From positions 1 to 8,600 of the forward strand of contig JASFYK010000037.1 of the NCBI GenBank assembly GCA_030055545.1: DNA of 8,600 nucleotides. The letters are read 5' to 3'. The notes below the pieces were generated by a model. The model searched no databases. It had not been told where the DNA came from and worked only from the letters and a program-made list of their open reading frames with translations. This document shows, one piece after another, positions 1 through 5,976 of the stretch; position 1 is the first letter of the stretch; every line of letters begins with the position of its first letter. This stretch comes from Thermoproteota archaeon. Its GTDB lineage: Archaea > Thermoproteota > Methanomethylicia > Methanomethylicales > Methanomethylicaceae. Position numbers and translations under genes: made by a program.

Positions 1-1
1 C

Positions 2-1732
2 CTGCCGGCGAACGTCGGCGAGTCCGATATTCTCGGGCGGCTGAAGGAGGACCGGTCTGTCGACGCTGCTGAACTGCTGAGGTTCAGGCTCTCCTACGCC
101 CCTGCACTCTTCGCAGAGGCTACAGTCGACTCGAAGAGGAAAGACCCTGACCTTCACCTCAAGGAGAGGATCAGGCGGCTGATCCCTGCCTCCGCTGAAG
201 TGCAGCCGCTCGACTGGAGGTACGAGTCAGCTTTTGGCATTGAAGCAAAAGATGTACTGGCGCAGCCTACGTCCCCTGTACCGCCGAGGGAGGGCGAGCA
301 TGCGCAGGCGGCGGCAGCCCTTCTGGATGCCTCGGCGATAGAGAACCTGAAGGGGGCATTCAAGATCTTCGCGGTCTCAAAGTTCACCCAAACGGTGCAC
401 TACCACCAGAAGCTCGGGGAGTTCTCAAGACCGGGGGAGCCAATTGAAGAATTCAAAACCAGGCTGAGGGCGAAAGCCGATTCGATGAGATCTCAGTCCG
501 AGTCCGAGATCAGGGAGAAGTACAGCCAGCAGCTGAAAGAGATCCGCTCGAGTGCGGCGGCTGCGAAGGAAGAACTCGCGAGCCTTGAGAAGCTTTTGGG
601 CTCGATAAAGGAGGAGATCAAATCCCTCGAGAAGGAGCGGGTCAAGGCGGAGAAGGAAGGGAGGTCAACATTGAAGGTTTCCCAGCAGATACAGACGAGG
701 GAGGTGAGGCTCGCCAGGCTTGAACAGAGGCTCGCCAAGACGAGAGAGGAGATCCTCGCTCTCACAAAAAAAGAGGATGAGATCCAAGAGAAGATCCGGA
801 GTGAAGCAAAAAGGGCGGCGCAGGAAGTTGAAACGATGGTGAATGAACCGTTAGCTAACCTCGTATTCCAGCCCAAGCCCGAAGAGGTCACTGTCGATGC
901 CATGCAGGTGATCTGGATTCCCCGCTTTGAGGCGCTCTTCAGGATTAGCTTCCATGGCGAGGACCGTGACTTCAGGATGGAGTGGAATGCAGTCAACGGC
1001 TGGGGCAAGTTCGGGGAGTGTAACGAATGCGGCTCCCAGATTACAGTGCTCGAGGGCCCTATGTTCTGCTATACGTGCGGGGAGATCTTCTGTGGCGAAC
1101 ACTTGGTCAGATGCGCGATATGCGGGCGGACGTCTTGCTCTTCCCACGGCTGGAAGTGCCCTGAGTGCGGGAAGCAGTTCTGCGCGGACGAGCCTTGTGT
1201 TGAGTGCGCTGCCTGCGGCAAGAGAATCTGCACCGATTGTTCAAAGAGATGCAGGGACTGTGGGGAGGAAAAGGGTTACTGCGGCGACCATGCCAAGAAG
1301 TGCTCGGTCTGCGGCGGCACGTACTGCGAAGCGCATTATGAAAAGCACATCGGCTACTGCAAGAAATGCGGCAAGGAACTGTGTGTTATAGAGCAGGTCG
1401 AGTGCGCGGCTTGCGGCGAAACTTTCTGCGAGTCCCACATCGCAAAGTGCACCGCCTGCGGCGAGGAAGTCTGCGGGGAGCACTCCTGGCTCTGCAGCGC
1501 CTGCGGCAGGCCTTTCTGCAAGAAAGAGTTGCCATACCTGTGCAAGGTTTGCGGGAAACCGTTCTGCAACACGTGCTCCCTAGTCTGCTCGGTCTGCGGA
1601 GAGAGAGTGTGCAGGGAGCACATGAGGAAGTGCCCGGAGTGCAACAGGACGGTCTGCCCAGACTGCCTGGTGGAGAAGAAGCGCCTAGGCATCTTCAAGA
1701 GGGCAGTCTGCTCGCACTGCGCGCAGAGGTGA
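2..1732 (+). CDS. C-terminal part of a HerA/DUF87-like ATPase with coiled coil and zinc-knuckle array (5'-truncated)
   Basis: The frame is open from base 2 with no stop, so the start lies outside the window; 576 residues are visible (numbered from base 2). A GTG at 200 is in frame, but the homologous-looking sequence before it argues against it as the start. Residues 1-100 carry a segment (RFRLSYAPALFAEA) like the region after the ATPase core in HerA-type DUF87 proteins. SRPGE at 142-146 begins a helical region, and a highly charged coiled coil spans about 150-282. A short domain with WIPRF at 305-309 follows. This order (SRPGE, coiled coil, W-P motif) is what I recall from C-termini of bacterial and archaeal HerA-like ATP-binding proteins; the Walker motifs are not in view. 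Residues 340-574 hold about 47 cysteines in about 13 tandem units CxxC[G/N]xxxCxx[H/C], probably binding zinc structurally or for nucleic-acid or protein contact. The zinc array is seen directly; the ATPase assignment is inferred from the tail alone. Confidence 0.72.
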   Translation: MPANVGESDILGRLKEDRSVDAAELLRFRLSYAPALFAEATVDSKRKDPDLHLKERIRRLIPASAEVQPLDWRYESAFGIEAKDVLAQPTSPVPPREGEHAQAAAALLDASAIENLKGAFKIFAVSKFTQTVHYHQKLGEFSRPGEPIEEFKTRLRAKADSMRSQSESEIREKYSQQLKEIRSSAAAAKEELASLEKLLGSIKEEIKSLEKERVKAEKEGRSTLKVSQQIQTREVRLARLEQRLAKTREEILALTKKEDEIQEKIRSEAKRAAQEVETMVNEPLANLVFQPKPEEVTVDAMQVIWIPRFEALFRISFHGEDRDFRMEWNAVNGWGKFGECNECGSQITVLEGPMFCYTCGEIFCGEHLVRCAICGRTSCSSHGWKCPECGKQFCADEPCVECAACGKRICTDCSKRCRDCGEEKGYCGDHAKKCSVCGGTYCEAHYEKHIGYCKKCGKELCVIEQVECAACGETFCESHIAKCTACGEEVCGEHSWLCSACGRPFCKKELPYLCKVCGKPFCNTCSLVCSVCGERVCREHMRKCPECNRTVCPDCLVEKKRLGIFKRAVCSHCAQR

Positions 1733-1882
1733 GCTGAAGCACACTAAACCAAGGGGCTGACTATGGGACAATCGAGTAAAGCGTAGTACAGTGAAGTAAG
1801 AAATGAAATGCACAAAGATCTAGCAAGCAGTCGCTCGGACTGACGTGACGACAGTGACGGAAGGCAGCTTCTTGGTCAGCCA
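1733..1882. other. Convergent intergenic spacer
   Basis: This 150-bp gap separates two convergent genes. A 5-bp perfect stem (CAGTC/GACTG, 1828-1842, 5-nt loop) is the only structure I see. It has no following T-tract on either strand, so I do not call it a terminator. No gene is supported here. Confidence 0.5.
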
Positions 1883-2299
1883 CTACTCAGTCGCGAATTC
1901 CTTCACTTCGAGGGCAATGACGGCCCTGCTCTCGAGTATCTTCTTCTTGACGTCCTCTAGCGGGACCCCAGACTGGGAGGCGTCTGCAACGACGATCCAC
2001 TCGGCAAGGTCGCCCTTCTTGATGGTTCGCGAGCTGGACATCATTAGGTCGAGGTTCGCATCTCCGAGGACTTTGGCTGCCCTCGCTAGCGCGCCAGGCC
2101 TATCAGGTATCTTCAGGTGCAGCTCGACTAGGTGCGCATCAGGCCCTGCGAACAGCGAAATCGATGCGCGATTCTCTTCCCTTTCAAGCTTTACCGTAAC
2201 GTAAGTGCCGCTCTGGATGCCGAGCTCTTCCCTGACCCTGAGGGGGATTGTTATGCGCCCCTTTGAATCAACCCTGACTATATCGTGGTCGTGCACCAT
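1883..2299 (-). CDS. AbrB/MazE/SpoVT-type DNA-binding domain fused to an ACT domain (putative transcriptional regulator)
   Basis: This 138-residue protein has two domains. Residues about 6-51 form a swapped-hairpin AbrB domain with the typical core VDSKGRITIPLRVREELGI and a following basic strand, a fold that dimerises and binds DNA. Residues about 56-135 match an ACT domain: strand LHLKIPDRPGAL, then a helix (ARAAKVLGDANLDL) and further strands. ACT domains usually bind small ligands such as amino acids at a dimer interface. The likely role is a ligand-responsive transcription factor, which is inferred. ATG at 2299 is the first start in the frame with good family alignment; GTG is the next codon. 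A clear Shine-Dalgarno is lacking (GATGAGTAAAG precedes it). It is divergent from alba, so it may control alba, itself or both. Confidence 0.85.
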   Translation of the reverse strand: MVHDHDIVRVDSKGRITIPLRVREELGIQSGTYVTVKLEREENRASISLFAGPDAHLVELHLKIPDRPGALARAAKVLGDANLDLMMSSSRTIKKGDLAEWIVVADASQSGVPLEDVKKKILESRAVIALEVKEFATE

Positions 2300-2362
2300 C
2301 TTTACTCATCCATGCATTCTCTTTCGTTTCGATCATGACTGTCCTACAATTCCTTATATTGG

Positions 2363-2374
2363 TTAAATATTTAA
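2363..2374. promoter_or_regulatory. Palindromic TATA-like element between the AbrB-ACT gene and alba
   Basis: TTAAATATTTAA is a perfect 12-bp palindrome lying 50 bp before the alba ATG and 63 bp before the AbrB-ACT ATG. It fits the archaeal TATA consensus in both directions. Read rightward it predicts a start near 2395 (about 30-nt leader); read leftward, near 2342 (about 43-nt leader). A second candidate for alba, GATATATA at about 2386-2393, would give a leader of only about 8 nt. Confidence 0.5.
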
Positions 2375-2424
2375 GGGGATGTTTCGATATATACTCTGCT
2401 ACAATCGATTCGGATGTGAACAAC

Positions 2425-2736
2425 ATGGCTGAAACACCTACAACACCAAGTGAAGTAAAGAAACCTGAAATGCCAAGGGATGTAATTCTGGTCGGCAAGA
2501 AACCAGTGATGAGCTATGCTATGGCAGCTCTCATGCAGCTCAATGAGAGCGGGAGCATAACCATAAAGGCTAGGGGAAACGCGATCTCTTCTGCAGTCGA
2601 CGTGGCCGAGGTAGTCTCGAAGCGGTTCATGACCGGCAGCACGGTGCAGAAAGAGGTTACCATTGGCACAGAAGTCCTAGGCGACCCGCCGAGGAACGTC
2701 TCGACAATAGAGATCAAGCTGACCATAAAGAAGTAA
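2425..2736 (+). CDS. alba: Alba chromatin/nucleic-acid-binding protein
   Basis: This 103-residue protein aligns along its length with Sulfolobus Alba (Sso10b). The N-terminal tail is followed by VILVGKKPVMSYAMAALMQL, then ITIKARGNAISSAVDVAEVV and a C-terminal VSTIEIKLTIKK strand. Alba is an abundant small basic dimer that coats double-stranded DNA and RNA in archaea. Lys25 and Lys26 correspond to Lys16 and Lys17 of Sso10b, where Lys16 is the known acetylation site that modulates DNA affinity. The frame is open upstream to an ATG at 2335, but that extension crosses the promoter-like A/T-rich region and has no Alba homology, so ATG 2425 is chosen. The tail before the core is about nine residues longer than in Sso10b. 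It appears monocistronic, with T-rich sequence after it. Confidence 0.96.
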   Translation: MAETPTTPSEVKKPEMPRDVILVGKKPVMSYAMAALMQLNESGSITIKARGNAISSAVDVAEVVSKRFMTGSTVQKEVTIGTEVLGDPPRNVSTIEIKLTIKK

Positions 2737-2782
2737 GCCCTTGACTGACGGACTCGATATGGTTCGAGACTGTGAAATAACC

Positions 2783-2808
2783 TATTTTTATTTATCTTGT
2801 TTATTTTT
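2783..2808 (+). terminator. T-rich archaeal-type terminator after alba
   Basis: Several T-tracts (T5 at 2785-2789, T5 at 2804-2808, with shorter runs between) follow the alba stop by about 50 bp. A weak 5-bp stem CTCGA/TCGAG (2753-2768) precedes them. U-tracts alone can terminate archaeal RNA polymerase. The same A/T-rich stretch may also hold the TATA box of the next gene, so the function is shared or ambiguous. Confidence 0.45.
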
Positions 2809-2838
2809 GCTGAATTATTTGTATTATGTATTCAAAAA

Positions 2839-2846
2839 GGAGTGAT
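2839..2846 (+). promoter_or_regulatory. Strong ribosome binding site of the DJ-1/PfpI gene
   Basis: GGAGTGAT lies 5 nt before the ATG at 2852 and closely matches the archaeal Shine-Dalgarno consensus GGAGGTGATC. It is the clearest ribosome binding site in the window and fixes the start. The promoter is probably within the T/A-rich stretch at about 2782-2795, giving a leader of roughly 35 nt (inferred). Confidence 0.75.
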
Positions 2847-2851
2847 TATAG

Positions 2852-3448
2852 ATGGCTAGGATAATAAAAGTCGGAGTGTTGGCATTCCCTGAGCTAGAGG
2901 AGCTCGACCTCGCAGGGGCGTGGGAGGTGCTTGGTGCAACAAGGAGACTCTTCAGGGAAGGGGTCTTCAAGGACGCTTACTTCGAACTCGAGACTGTTGG
3001 GAAGGAAACGGGCCCTGTGAGGTGTTACCACGACCTCAAGATACTGGTTGAACGAACCCTTGATGCGCTTCCGAAGTACGATGTCCTGTTTGTGCCAGGT
3101 GGACCGGGCAGGCTCAAGGCGCAGAAGGACAATGCGATACTGGAGGCGGTCAGGAAGTTCTATGAGAGCGGCAAGCTCGTCGCCTCAGTCTGCACGGGGG
3201 CATTCATACTCGCCGAGGCGGGGATACTCAAAGGGAAGAAAGCGACTTCGTTCCACACCGTGGTGGACCAGCTTTCGGGCTATGGTGCATGCCCTCTGAA
3301 GGAGAGGGTTGTCGTAGACGGGAATGTTGTCACGGGGGCTGGGATATCTTCCTCGATCGACGTAGGTGTGAAGCTCGTCGAGATTCTGATGGGCAAGGAA
3401 GCCGCAGGTGCGGTCACTGAGTGGGTGGAGTACTGCCCGCCATCCTAA
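2852..3448 (+). CDS. DJ-1/PfpI family protein (isonitrile hydratase-like / GATase1 fold)
   Basis: This 198-residue single-domain protein has the class I glutamine amidotransferase-like fold. The early motif PELEELDLAGAWEVL (Asp19), the VLFVPGGPG loop (79-86) and the nucleophile elbow ASVCTGAF with Cys114 and Thr115 are present, followed by LAEAGILKGKKATSFH. Asp19, Cys114 and Thr115 correspond to the catalytic set reported for Pseudomonas isonitrile hydratase (InhA), so this branch is closer to InhA and to AraC-associated DJ-1 domains than to PfpI protease or human DJ-1. No AraC-type helix-turn-helix follows, so it is a stand-alone enzyme or stress-related hydrolase. The substrate cannot be read from the sequence. 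A strong ribosome binding site supports the start, and the gene appears to have its own promoter. Confidence 0.88.
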   Translation: MARIIKVGVLAFPELEELDLAGAWEVLGATRRLFREGVFKDAYFELETVGKETGPVRCYHDLKILVERTLDALPKYDVLFVPGGPGRLKAQKDNAILEAVRKFYESGKLVASVCTGAFILAEAGILKGKKATSFHTVVDQLSGYGACPLKERVVVDGNVVTGAGISSSIDVGVKLVEILMGKEAAGAVTEWVEYCPPS

Positions 3449-3483
3449 TCTGCTATGAGCTTACAACCGGTCAGCTGAAAAGC

Positions 3484-3500
3484 AAAAACCAAAGTTTTTT
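3484..3500 (+). terminator. Probable terminator of the DJ-1/PfpI gene
   Basis: A run of six T (3495-3500) lies about 45 bp after the stop codon. It can pair with the preceding A-run as a weak stem AAAAAC/GTTTTT with a 4-nt loop. It would act mainly as a U-tract terminator. Confidence 0.45.
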
Positions 3501-3548
3501 CATTCTGTAAAATGACCTGTTGCTGCATCTGCGTGATCTGCGCAATGC

Positions 3549-3555
3549 TTAATAT
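3549..3555 (+). promoter_or_regulatory. Candidate TATA box for mntP
   Basis: TTAATAT lies 33 bp before the mntP ATG, so transcription would start about 10 nt before the codon. AGGATGGT (3576-3583) is a fair ribosome binding site with a 5-nt spacer but would sit at the extreme 5' end. A tandem ATCTGCG repeat lies immediately upstream of the box. Confidence 0.3.
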
Positions 3556-3588
3556 GGATGGCGAAGTCCCTGATTAGGATGGTCGATC

Positions 3589-4155
3589 ATGGATCTGGTG
3601 GCAATCCTCCTCATTGCTGTTGGGCTTTCCATGGATTCGCTCGCAGTAGCTGTAGCGAGCGGCATGGCGCTCAAGCACATTGGAGCGAAGGGCGCTGCCA
3701 AGATAGGGGTGTCCTTCGGGCTGTTCCAGGCAGGGATGCCTGTTATCGGCTGGTTCGGCGGATCAGCGTTCATCTGGCTGATATCTGGATTTGACCACTG
3801 GGTGGCGTTCCTGCTGCTTGCAGTCATCGGGGGCAGGATGATTTACGAGGCGGTCTGGGACTCGGACGAAGTTTCAGGGAAGAACCCCCTTGTGCTGAGC
3901 CACCTCCTCATCATCTCTGTTGCGACCAGCATCGATGCACTCGCCGTTGGGCTTGGGTTCTCCGCACTGGGCGTCCCCATCTTGGTGCCCGCAGCTGTAA
4001 TAGGCTTTGTGTGCTTCGCTATATCGTTCACCGGTGCCTACTTCGGCAACCGGGCTGGCAAATACCTTGGGAGCAGGGTAAGGGTGATAGGCGGGATCAT
4101 CCTAATTTCCATAGGATTGAGAATACTCTTGGAGCACCTGGGGCTGATCGGCTGA
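3589..4155 (+). CDS. mntP: Manganese efflux pump MntP
   Basis: This 188-residue integral membrane protein has about six hydrophobic segments, the usual MntP size. MntP exports Mn2+ across the cytoplasmic membrane to prevent manganese overload. The two internal half-repeats carry the family signatures GLSMDSLAVA (Asp16) and ATSIDALAVG (Asp116). They match the paired membrane aspartates known to be essential in E. coli MntP (Asp16 and Asp118). The ATG at 3589 is preceded by AGGATGGT at 5 nt. It is followed after 17 bp by the HAD phosphatase gene on the same strand, so the two are probably co-transcribed. I looked for a yybP-ykoY-type Mn riboswitch upstream and see none; the leader is short. Confidence 0.94.
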   Translation: MDLVAILLIAVGLSMDSLAVAVASGMALKHIGAKGAAKIGVSFGLFQAGMPVIGWFGGSAFIWLISGFDHWVAFLLLAVIGGRMIYEAVWDSDEVSGKNPLVLSHLLIISVATSIDALAVGLGFSALGVPILVPAAVIGFVCFAISFTGAYFGNRAGKYLGSRVRVIGGIILISIGLRILLEHLGLIG

Positions 4156-4172
4156 GCCGGTGGCGTTCGAGC

Positions 4173-4835
4173 ATGCGCATGTCAAAGATCTCAACGATCT
4201 CATTCGACATGGATGGGACGCTAGTAACCCCGTCTTTCGCAAACCTGATCTGGCTCGAGGTCCTCCCGCAGCTGGTCTCCGAATCGTGGGGAATAGGCAT
4301 CGACGAGGCGAAGGCGCAGCTCTTTGCCGACTACAGGTCGATTGGACCAAACCGCATGGAATGGTACGATCTCTCGTATTGGACGAAGCGCTACCGGCTT
4401 GAGGTAAATCCGAAGAAGCTCCTGCTCGAATACAAGGAGGCGGTTACCCTCTATCCCGAGGTCACCGAGGTGCTCGAGGACCTGAAGGAGCGTTTCGACC
4501 TCATTGTGACGTCAAACTCACACCGCCTATTCCTGGACGTGACCTCCGAGCCGCTCGAGGGGTACTTCAAGCGGAAGTTCTCGACAATATCGGACTTTGG
4601 GATGATGAAGGACACTGCATCCTACCGCAAGGTCTGCGAGGAGCTAGGCATAAAGCCGTATGAGATGGTGCACGTCGGCGACAGCCTCGAGCTAGACTAC
4701 GTCCGGGCCAGGAGAGCAGGCGTCAAGGCTTACTATTTGGACAGGGATCGGAAAAAACGTGGAAGAAGATTCGTCCCGGATCTGAGAGAGTTGAGGAACC
4801 TCCTGCTAGAAGGCATTTATCGAATACACAAGTAA
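4173..4835 (+). CDS. HAD-superfamily hydrolase (phosphatase)
   Basis: This 220-residue protein has all four HAD motifs. Motif I is FDMDGT (nucleophile Asp12, acid/base Asp14), motif II is TSN at 113-115, the motif III lysine is Lys146 in MMKDTASY, and motif IV is HVGDSLELD (Asp170, Asp175). A helical C1-type cap lies between motifs I and II (about 20-95). These enzymes hydrolyse phosphomonoesters through a phospho-aspartate intermediate and need Mg2+ or a similar ion; the substrate is not predictable. The frame is open far upstream inside mntP, but homology begins at the chosen ATG 4173. It has GGTGG 9 nt before it; ATG 4179 is an alternative. The 17-bp gap after mntP suggests an operon. It ends in a basic tail (RDRKKRGRRF region). 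Confidence 0.88.
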   Translation: MRMSKISTISFDMDGTLVTPSFANLIWLEVLPQLVSESWGIGIDEAKAQLFADYRSIGPNRMEWYDLSYWTKRYRLEVNPKKLLLEYKEAVTLYPEVTEVLEDLKERFDLIVTSNSHRLFLDVTSEPLEGYFKRKFSTISDFGMMKDTASYRKVCEELGIKPYEMVHVGDSLELDYVRARRAGVKAYYLDRDRKKRGRRFVPDLRELRNLLLEGIYRIHK

Positions 4836-4914
4836 TGTCCGATCCTGATCCCCTTCCAAAATGCAGGAAAAACTGAACGGAAGTCAGATAAAATTACATA
4901 TTAGAACAGGATTG

Positions 4915-4925
4915 AAAATTTTTTT
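4915..4925. terminator. Terminator between convergent genes (A4T7)
   Basis: AAAATTTTTTT follows the HAD stop by about 80 bp and gives the plus strand a seven-T tract. On the minus strand it gives a four-T run just past the stop of the convergent gene. A/T-rich sequence (4886-4905) precedes it without an obvious stem. It is a likely terminator for the mntP-HAD unit. Confidence 0.5.
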
Positions 4926-4932
4926 GTGTGGG

Positions 4933-5283
4933 TCAAGGACTTTGGCTCTCTTCGAAGAGTTCGACTAGGATCCTGGCCTTAACCTCGTTGCTGGTAAAGT
5001 GGGGCATCCTCTCGCCCAGATCGAGCGCAAACACAACGGGATTGCCCATCGAGTCATTGAACCGCACCTCAGCTATGAACTTCTTCTTCGGGCCGGTCTC
5101 AACGACCTTTGTCATCGCCTCGTATATCCTGCTTAGTGCCATCTGCAGGGCTATGGGGCTTGTCATGTCCTGGGGTGTGATCGCTACCTGTGTGAATCCT
5201 GCGAGTATCTCGCCGACCTTAGCAGACCCGTTGAATATGCCTATGCTCTTTTCTTTCTCCTTCTCTCCACCTTCCCTTTCCAT
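4933..5283 (-). CDS. Uncharacterised conserved-looking small protein
   Basis: I do not recognise this 116-residue protein. It has a very charged N-terminal tail (MEREGGEKEKEKS), then a predicted soluble alpha/beta domain. A strand/helix part (about 14-32) is followed by a helix with many Ala/Met (44-60), two strands (KKKFIAEVRF about 67-75 and PVVFALDLG 82-90), and a final helix (98-111). No membrane segment, signal peptide, cysteines or metal motif is present. The start is well supported: GGTGAG lies 5 nt before the ATG. Codon usage resembles the neighbours, so it is probably a genuine gene. It lies 88 bp downstream of the 5372-5845 gene on the same strand and may be co-regulated with it or have its own promoter. 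No function is proposed. Confidence 0.75.
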   Translation of the reverse strand: MEREGGEKEKEKSIGIFNGSAKVGEILAGFTQVAITPQDMTSPIALQMALSRIYEAMTKVVETGPKKKFIAEVRFNDSMGNPVVFALDLGERMPHFTSNEVKARILVELFEESQSP

Positions 5284-5318
5284 TTCAACTCACCACAGAA
5301 AGAAGACAGCAACATGCT

Positions 5319-5330
5319 ATTATCTTTTAG
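5319..5330 (-). promoter_or_regulatory. Candidate TATA box for the 116-residue protein gene
   Basis: On the minus strand this reads CTAAAAGATAAT and sits about 36-47 bp before the ATG, predicting a leader of about 17 nt that includes the GGTGAG ribosome binding site. A second A/T-rich candidate, GATTAATTAAAAA at 5353-5365, would give a leader near 50 nt. Confidence 0.35.
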
Positions 5331-5371
5331 CCGACCGACTCTTACTAGGTCGTTTTTAATTAATCCGTGCC

Positions 5372-5845
5372 TCAGCCTTTCTTGCCTGTAGCCCTGAGGG
5401 GGAAGGCGTTGACGACCCCTATCCTCGAAAGCTCCGCATACCCGAGCCTTATCACTTCCTTTAGCGCCTCGTTTACATTCTTGACACCGATCCTCGACAT
5501 GTCATCGAAGAGCCGGAATAGACCGACGCTCCAGTACTCCGCAAGGTATGCCTTGACCCGCTCGACATCCCGGGGATCAGCCTTCCTGACACCGATCTTC
5601 TTCGGCTTTGGGGGCTCAAAGCCGCATCCCTCCTCGCAAAAACCCTCTGGGGCAACAGCTGCACCCTGCTCCACAAGGTCATTCAGCACCATCCTTAGTG
5701 TGTACTTGCCTATGCCCTTCCCGTCTGCCCAACGCTCGAGCTCGTCATAATCCACCACGTCACCGATCTCGTCCAGCTTTGCGATGATCTGCCCTGCTAT
5801 CTCAGAAAATGGATCCGTGCATTCTACTCTTCCGTTAGATTCCAA
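5372..5845 (-). CDS. Uncharacterised protein, possibly with two winged-helix-like halves
   Basis: I do not recognise the family of this 157-residue protein. Residues 11-67 look like a winged-helix: helix (EIAGQIIAKLDEIG), second helix (YDELERWADGKG), a recognition-like helix (KYTLRMVLNDLVEQG) and a wing strand (AAVAP). Residues 90-148 repeat the pattern more loosely: DPRDVERVKAYL, then RLFDDMSRIG, then NEALKEVIRLGYAEL. Between them is a linker with Cys70, Cys74 and a PPKPKK stretch. The start is TTG at 5845, just after GAAGGGGTAGGC. The only other starts in frame are far inside the first domain, and a stop (TAG) lies 10 codons upstream, so TTG is favoured. DNA-binding is a guess from predicted helices, not from a recognised motif. 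It is divergent from the acyl-CoA hydrolase gene across about 245 bp. Confidence 0.7.
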   Translation of the reverse strand: MESNGRVECTDPFSEIAGQIIAKLDEIGDVVDYDELERWADGKGIGKYTLRMVLNDLVEQGAAVAPEGFCEEGCGFEPPKPKKIGVRKADPRDVERVKAYLAEYWSVGLFRLFDDMSRIGVKNVNEALKEVIRLGYAELSRIGVVNAFPLRATGKKG

Positions 5846-5894
5846 GCCTACCCCTTCCCAATAACCGACCAGCTAAAGTCAATTTGTATCGTCT

Positions 5895-5907
5895 CCTTTT
5901 TTAATCT
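5895..5907 (-). promoter_or_regulatory. Candidate TATA box for the 157-residue protein gene
   Basis: AGATTAAAAAAGG on the minus strand is centred about 56 bp before the TTG start, predicting a leader of about 30 nt. This is a match by position and A/T content only. Confidence 0.35.
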
Positions 5908-5976
5908 CTTCCCTTGCGTTTTTGTTACCCTACTTTCACTCCTCTCGTCTTCTTGCCTCTGGACCCCGTATTGGAT

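Noticed and set aside
493..1147. Antisense reading frames over the coiled coil and zinc region
   Set aside because: They mirror the biased codons of the plus-strand gene and show no domain signature or start signal.
200..1732. GTG at 200 as the true start of the first gene
   Set aside because: The frame stays open to base 2 and encodes a sequence like the region before the tail of HerA/DUF87 proteins; no ribosome binding site marks the GTG.
927..1737. Plus-strand frames of 154 and 123 residues inside the zinc array
   Set aside because: They are frame shadows of the cysteine-rich gene with low-complexity Arg/Ala or Arg/Leu content.
1828..1842. Short hairpin CAGTC/GACTG
   Set aside because: Five pairs only and no T-tract beside it; chance is likely.
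1845..2204. Plus-strand frame opposite the AbrB-ACT gene
   Set aside because: It is the shadow of a gene with two clearly recognised domains; its own protein is Ser/Thr-rich with no motif.
2335..2424. Upstream extension of alba from ATG 2335
   Set aside because: It runs through the A/T-rich promoter region and lacks similarity to Alba.
3449..3588. Manganese (yybP-ykoY) riboswitch before mntP
   Set aside because: The predicted leader is too short and the conserved riboswitch core is not seen.
4011..4172. Upstream extension of the HAD gene inside mntP
   Set aside because: It overlaps a well-conserved membrane gene in another frame, and HAD homology begins after 4173.
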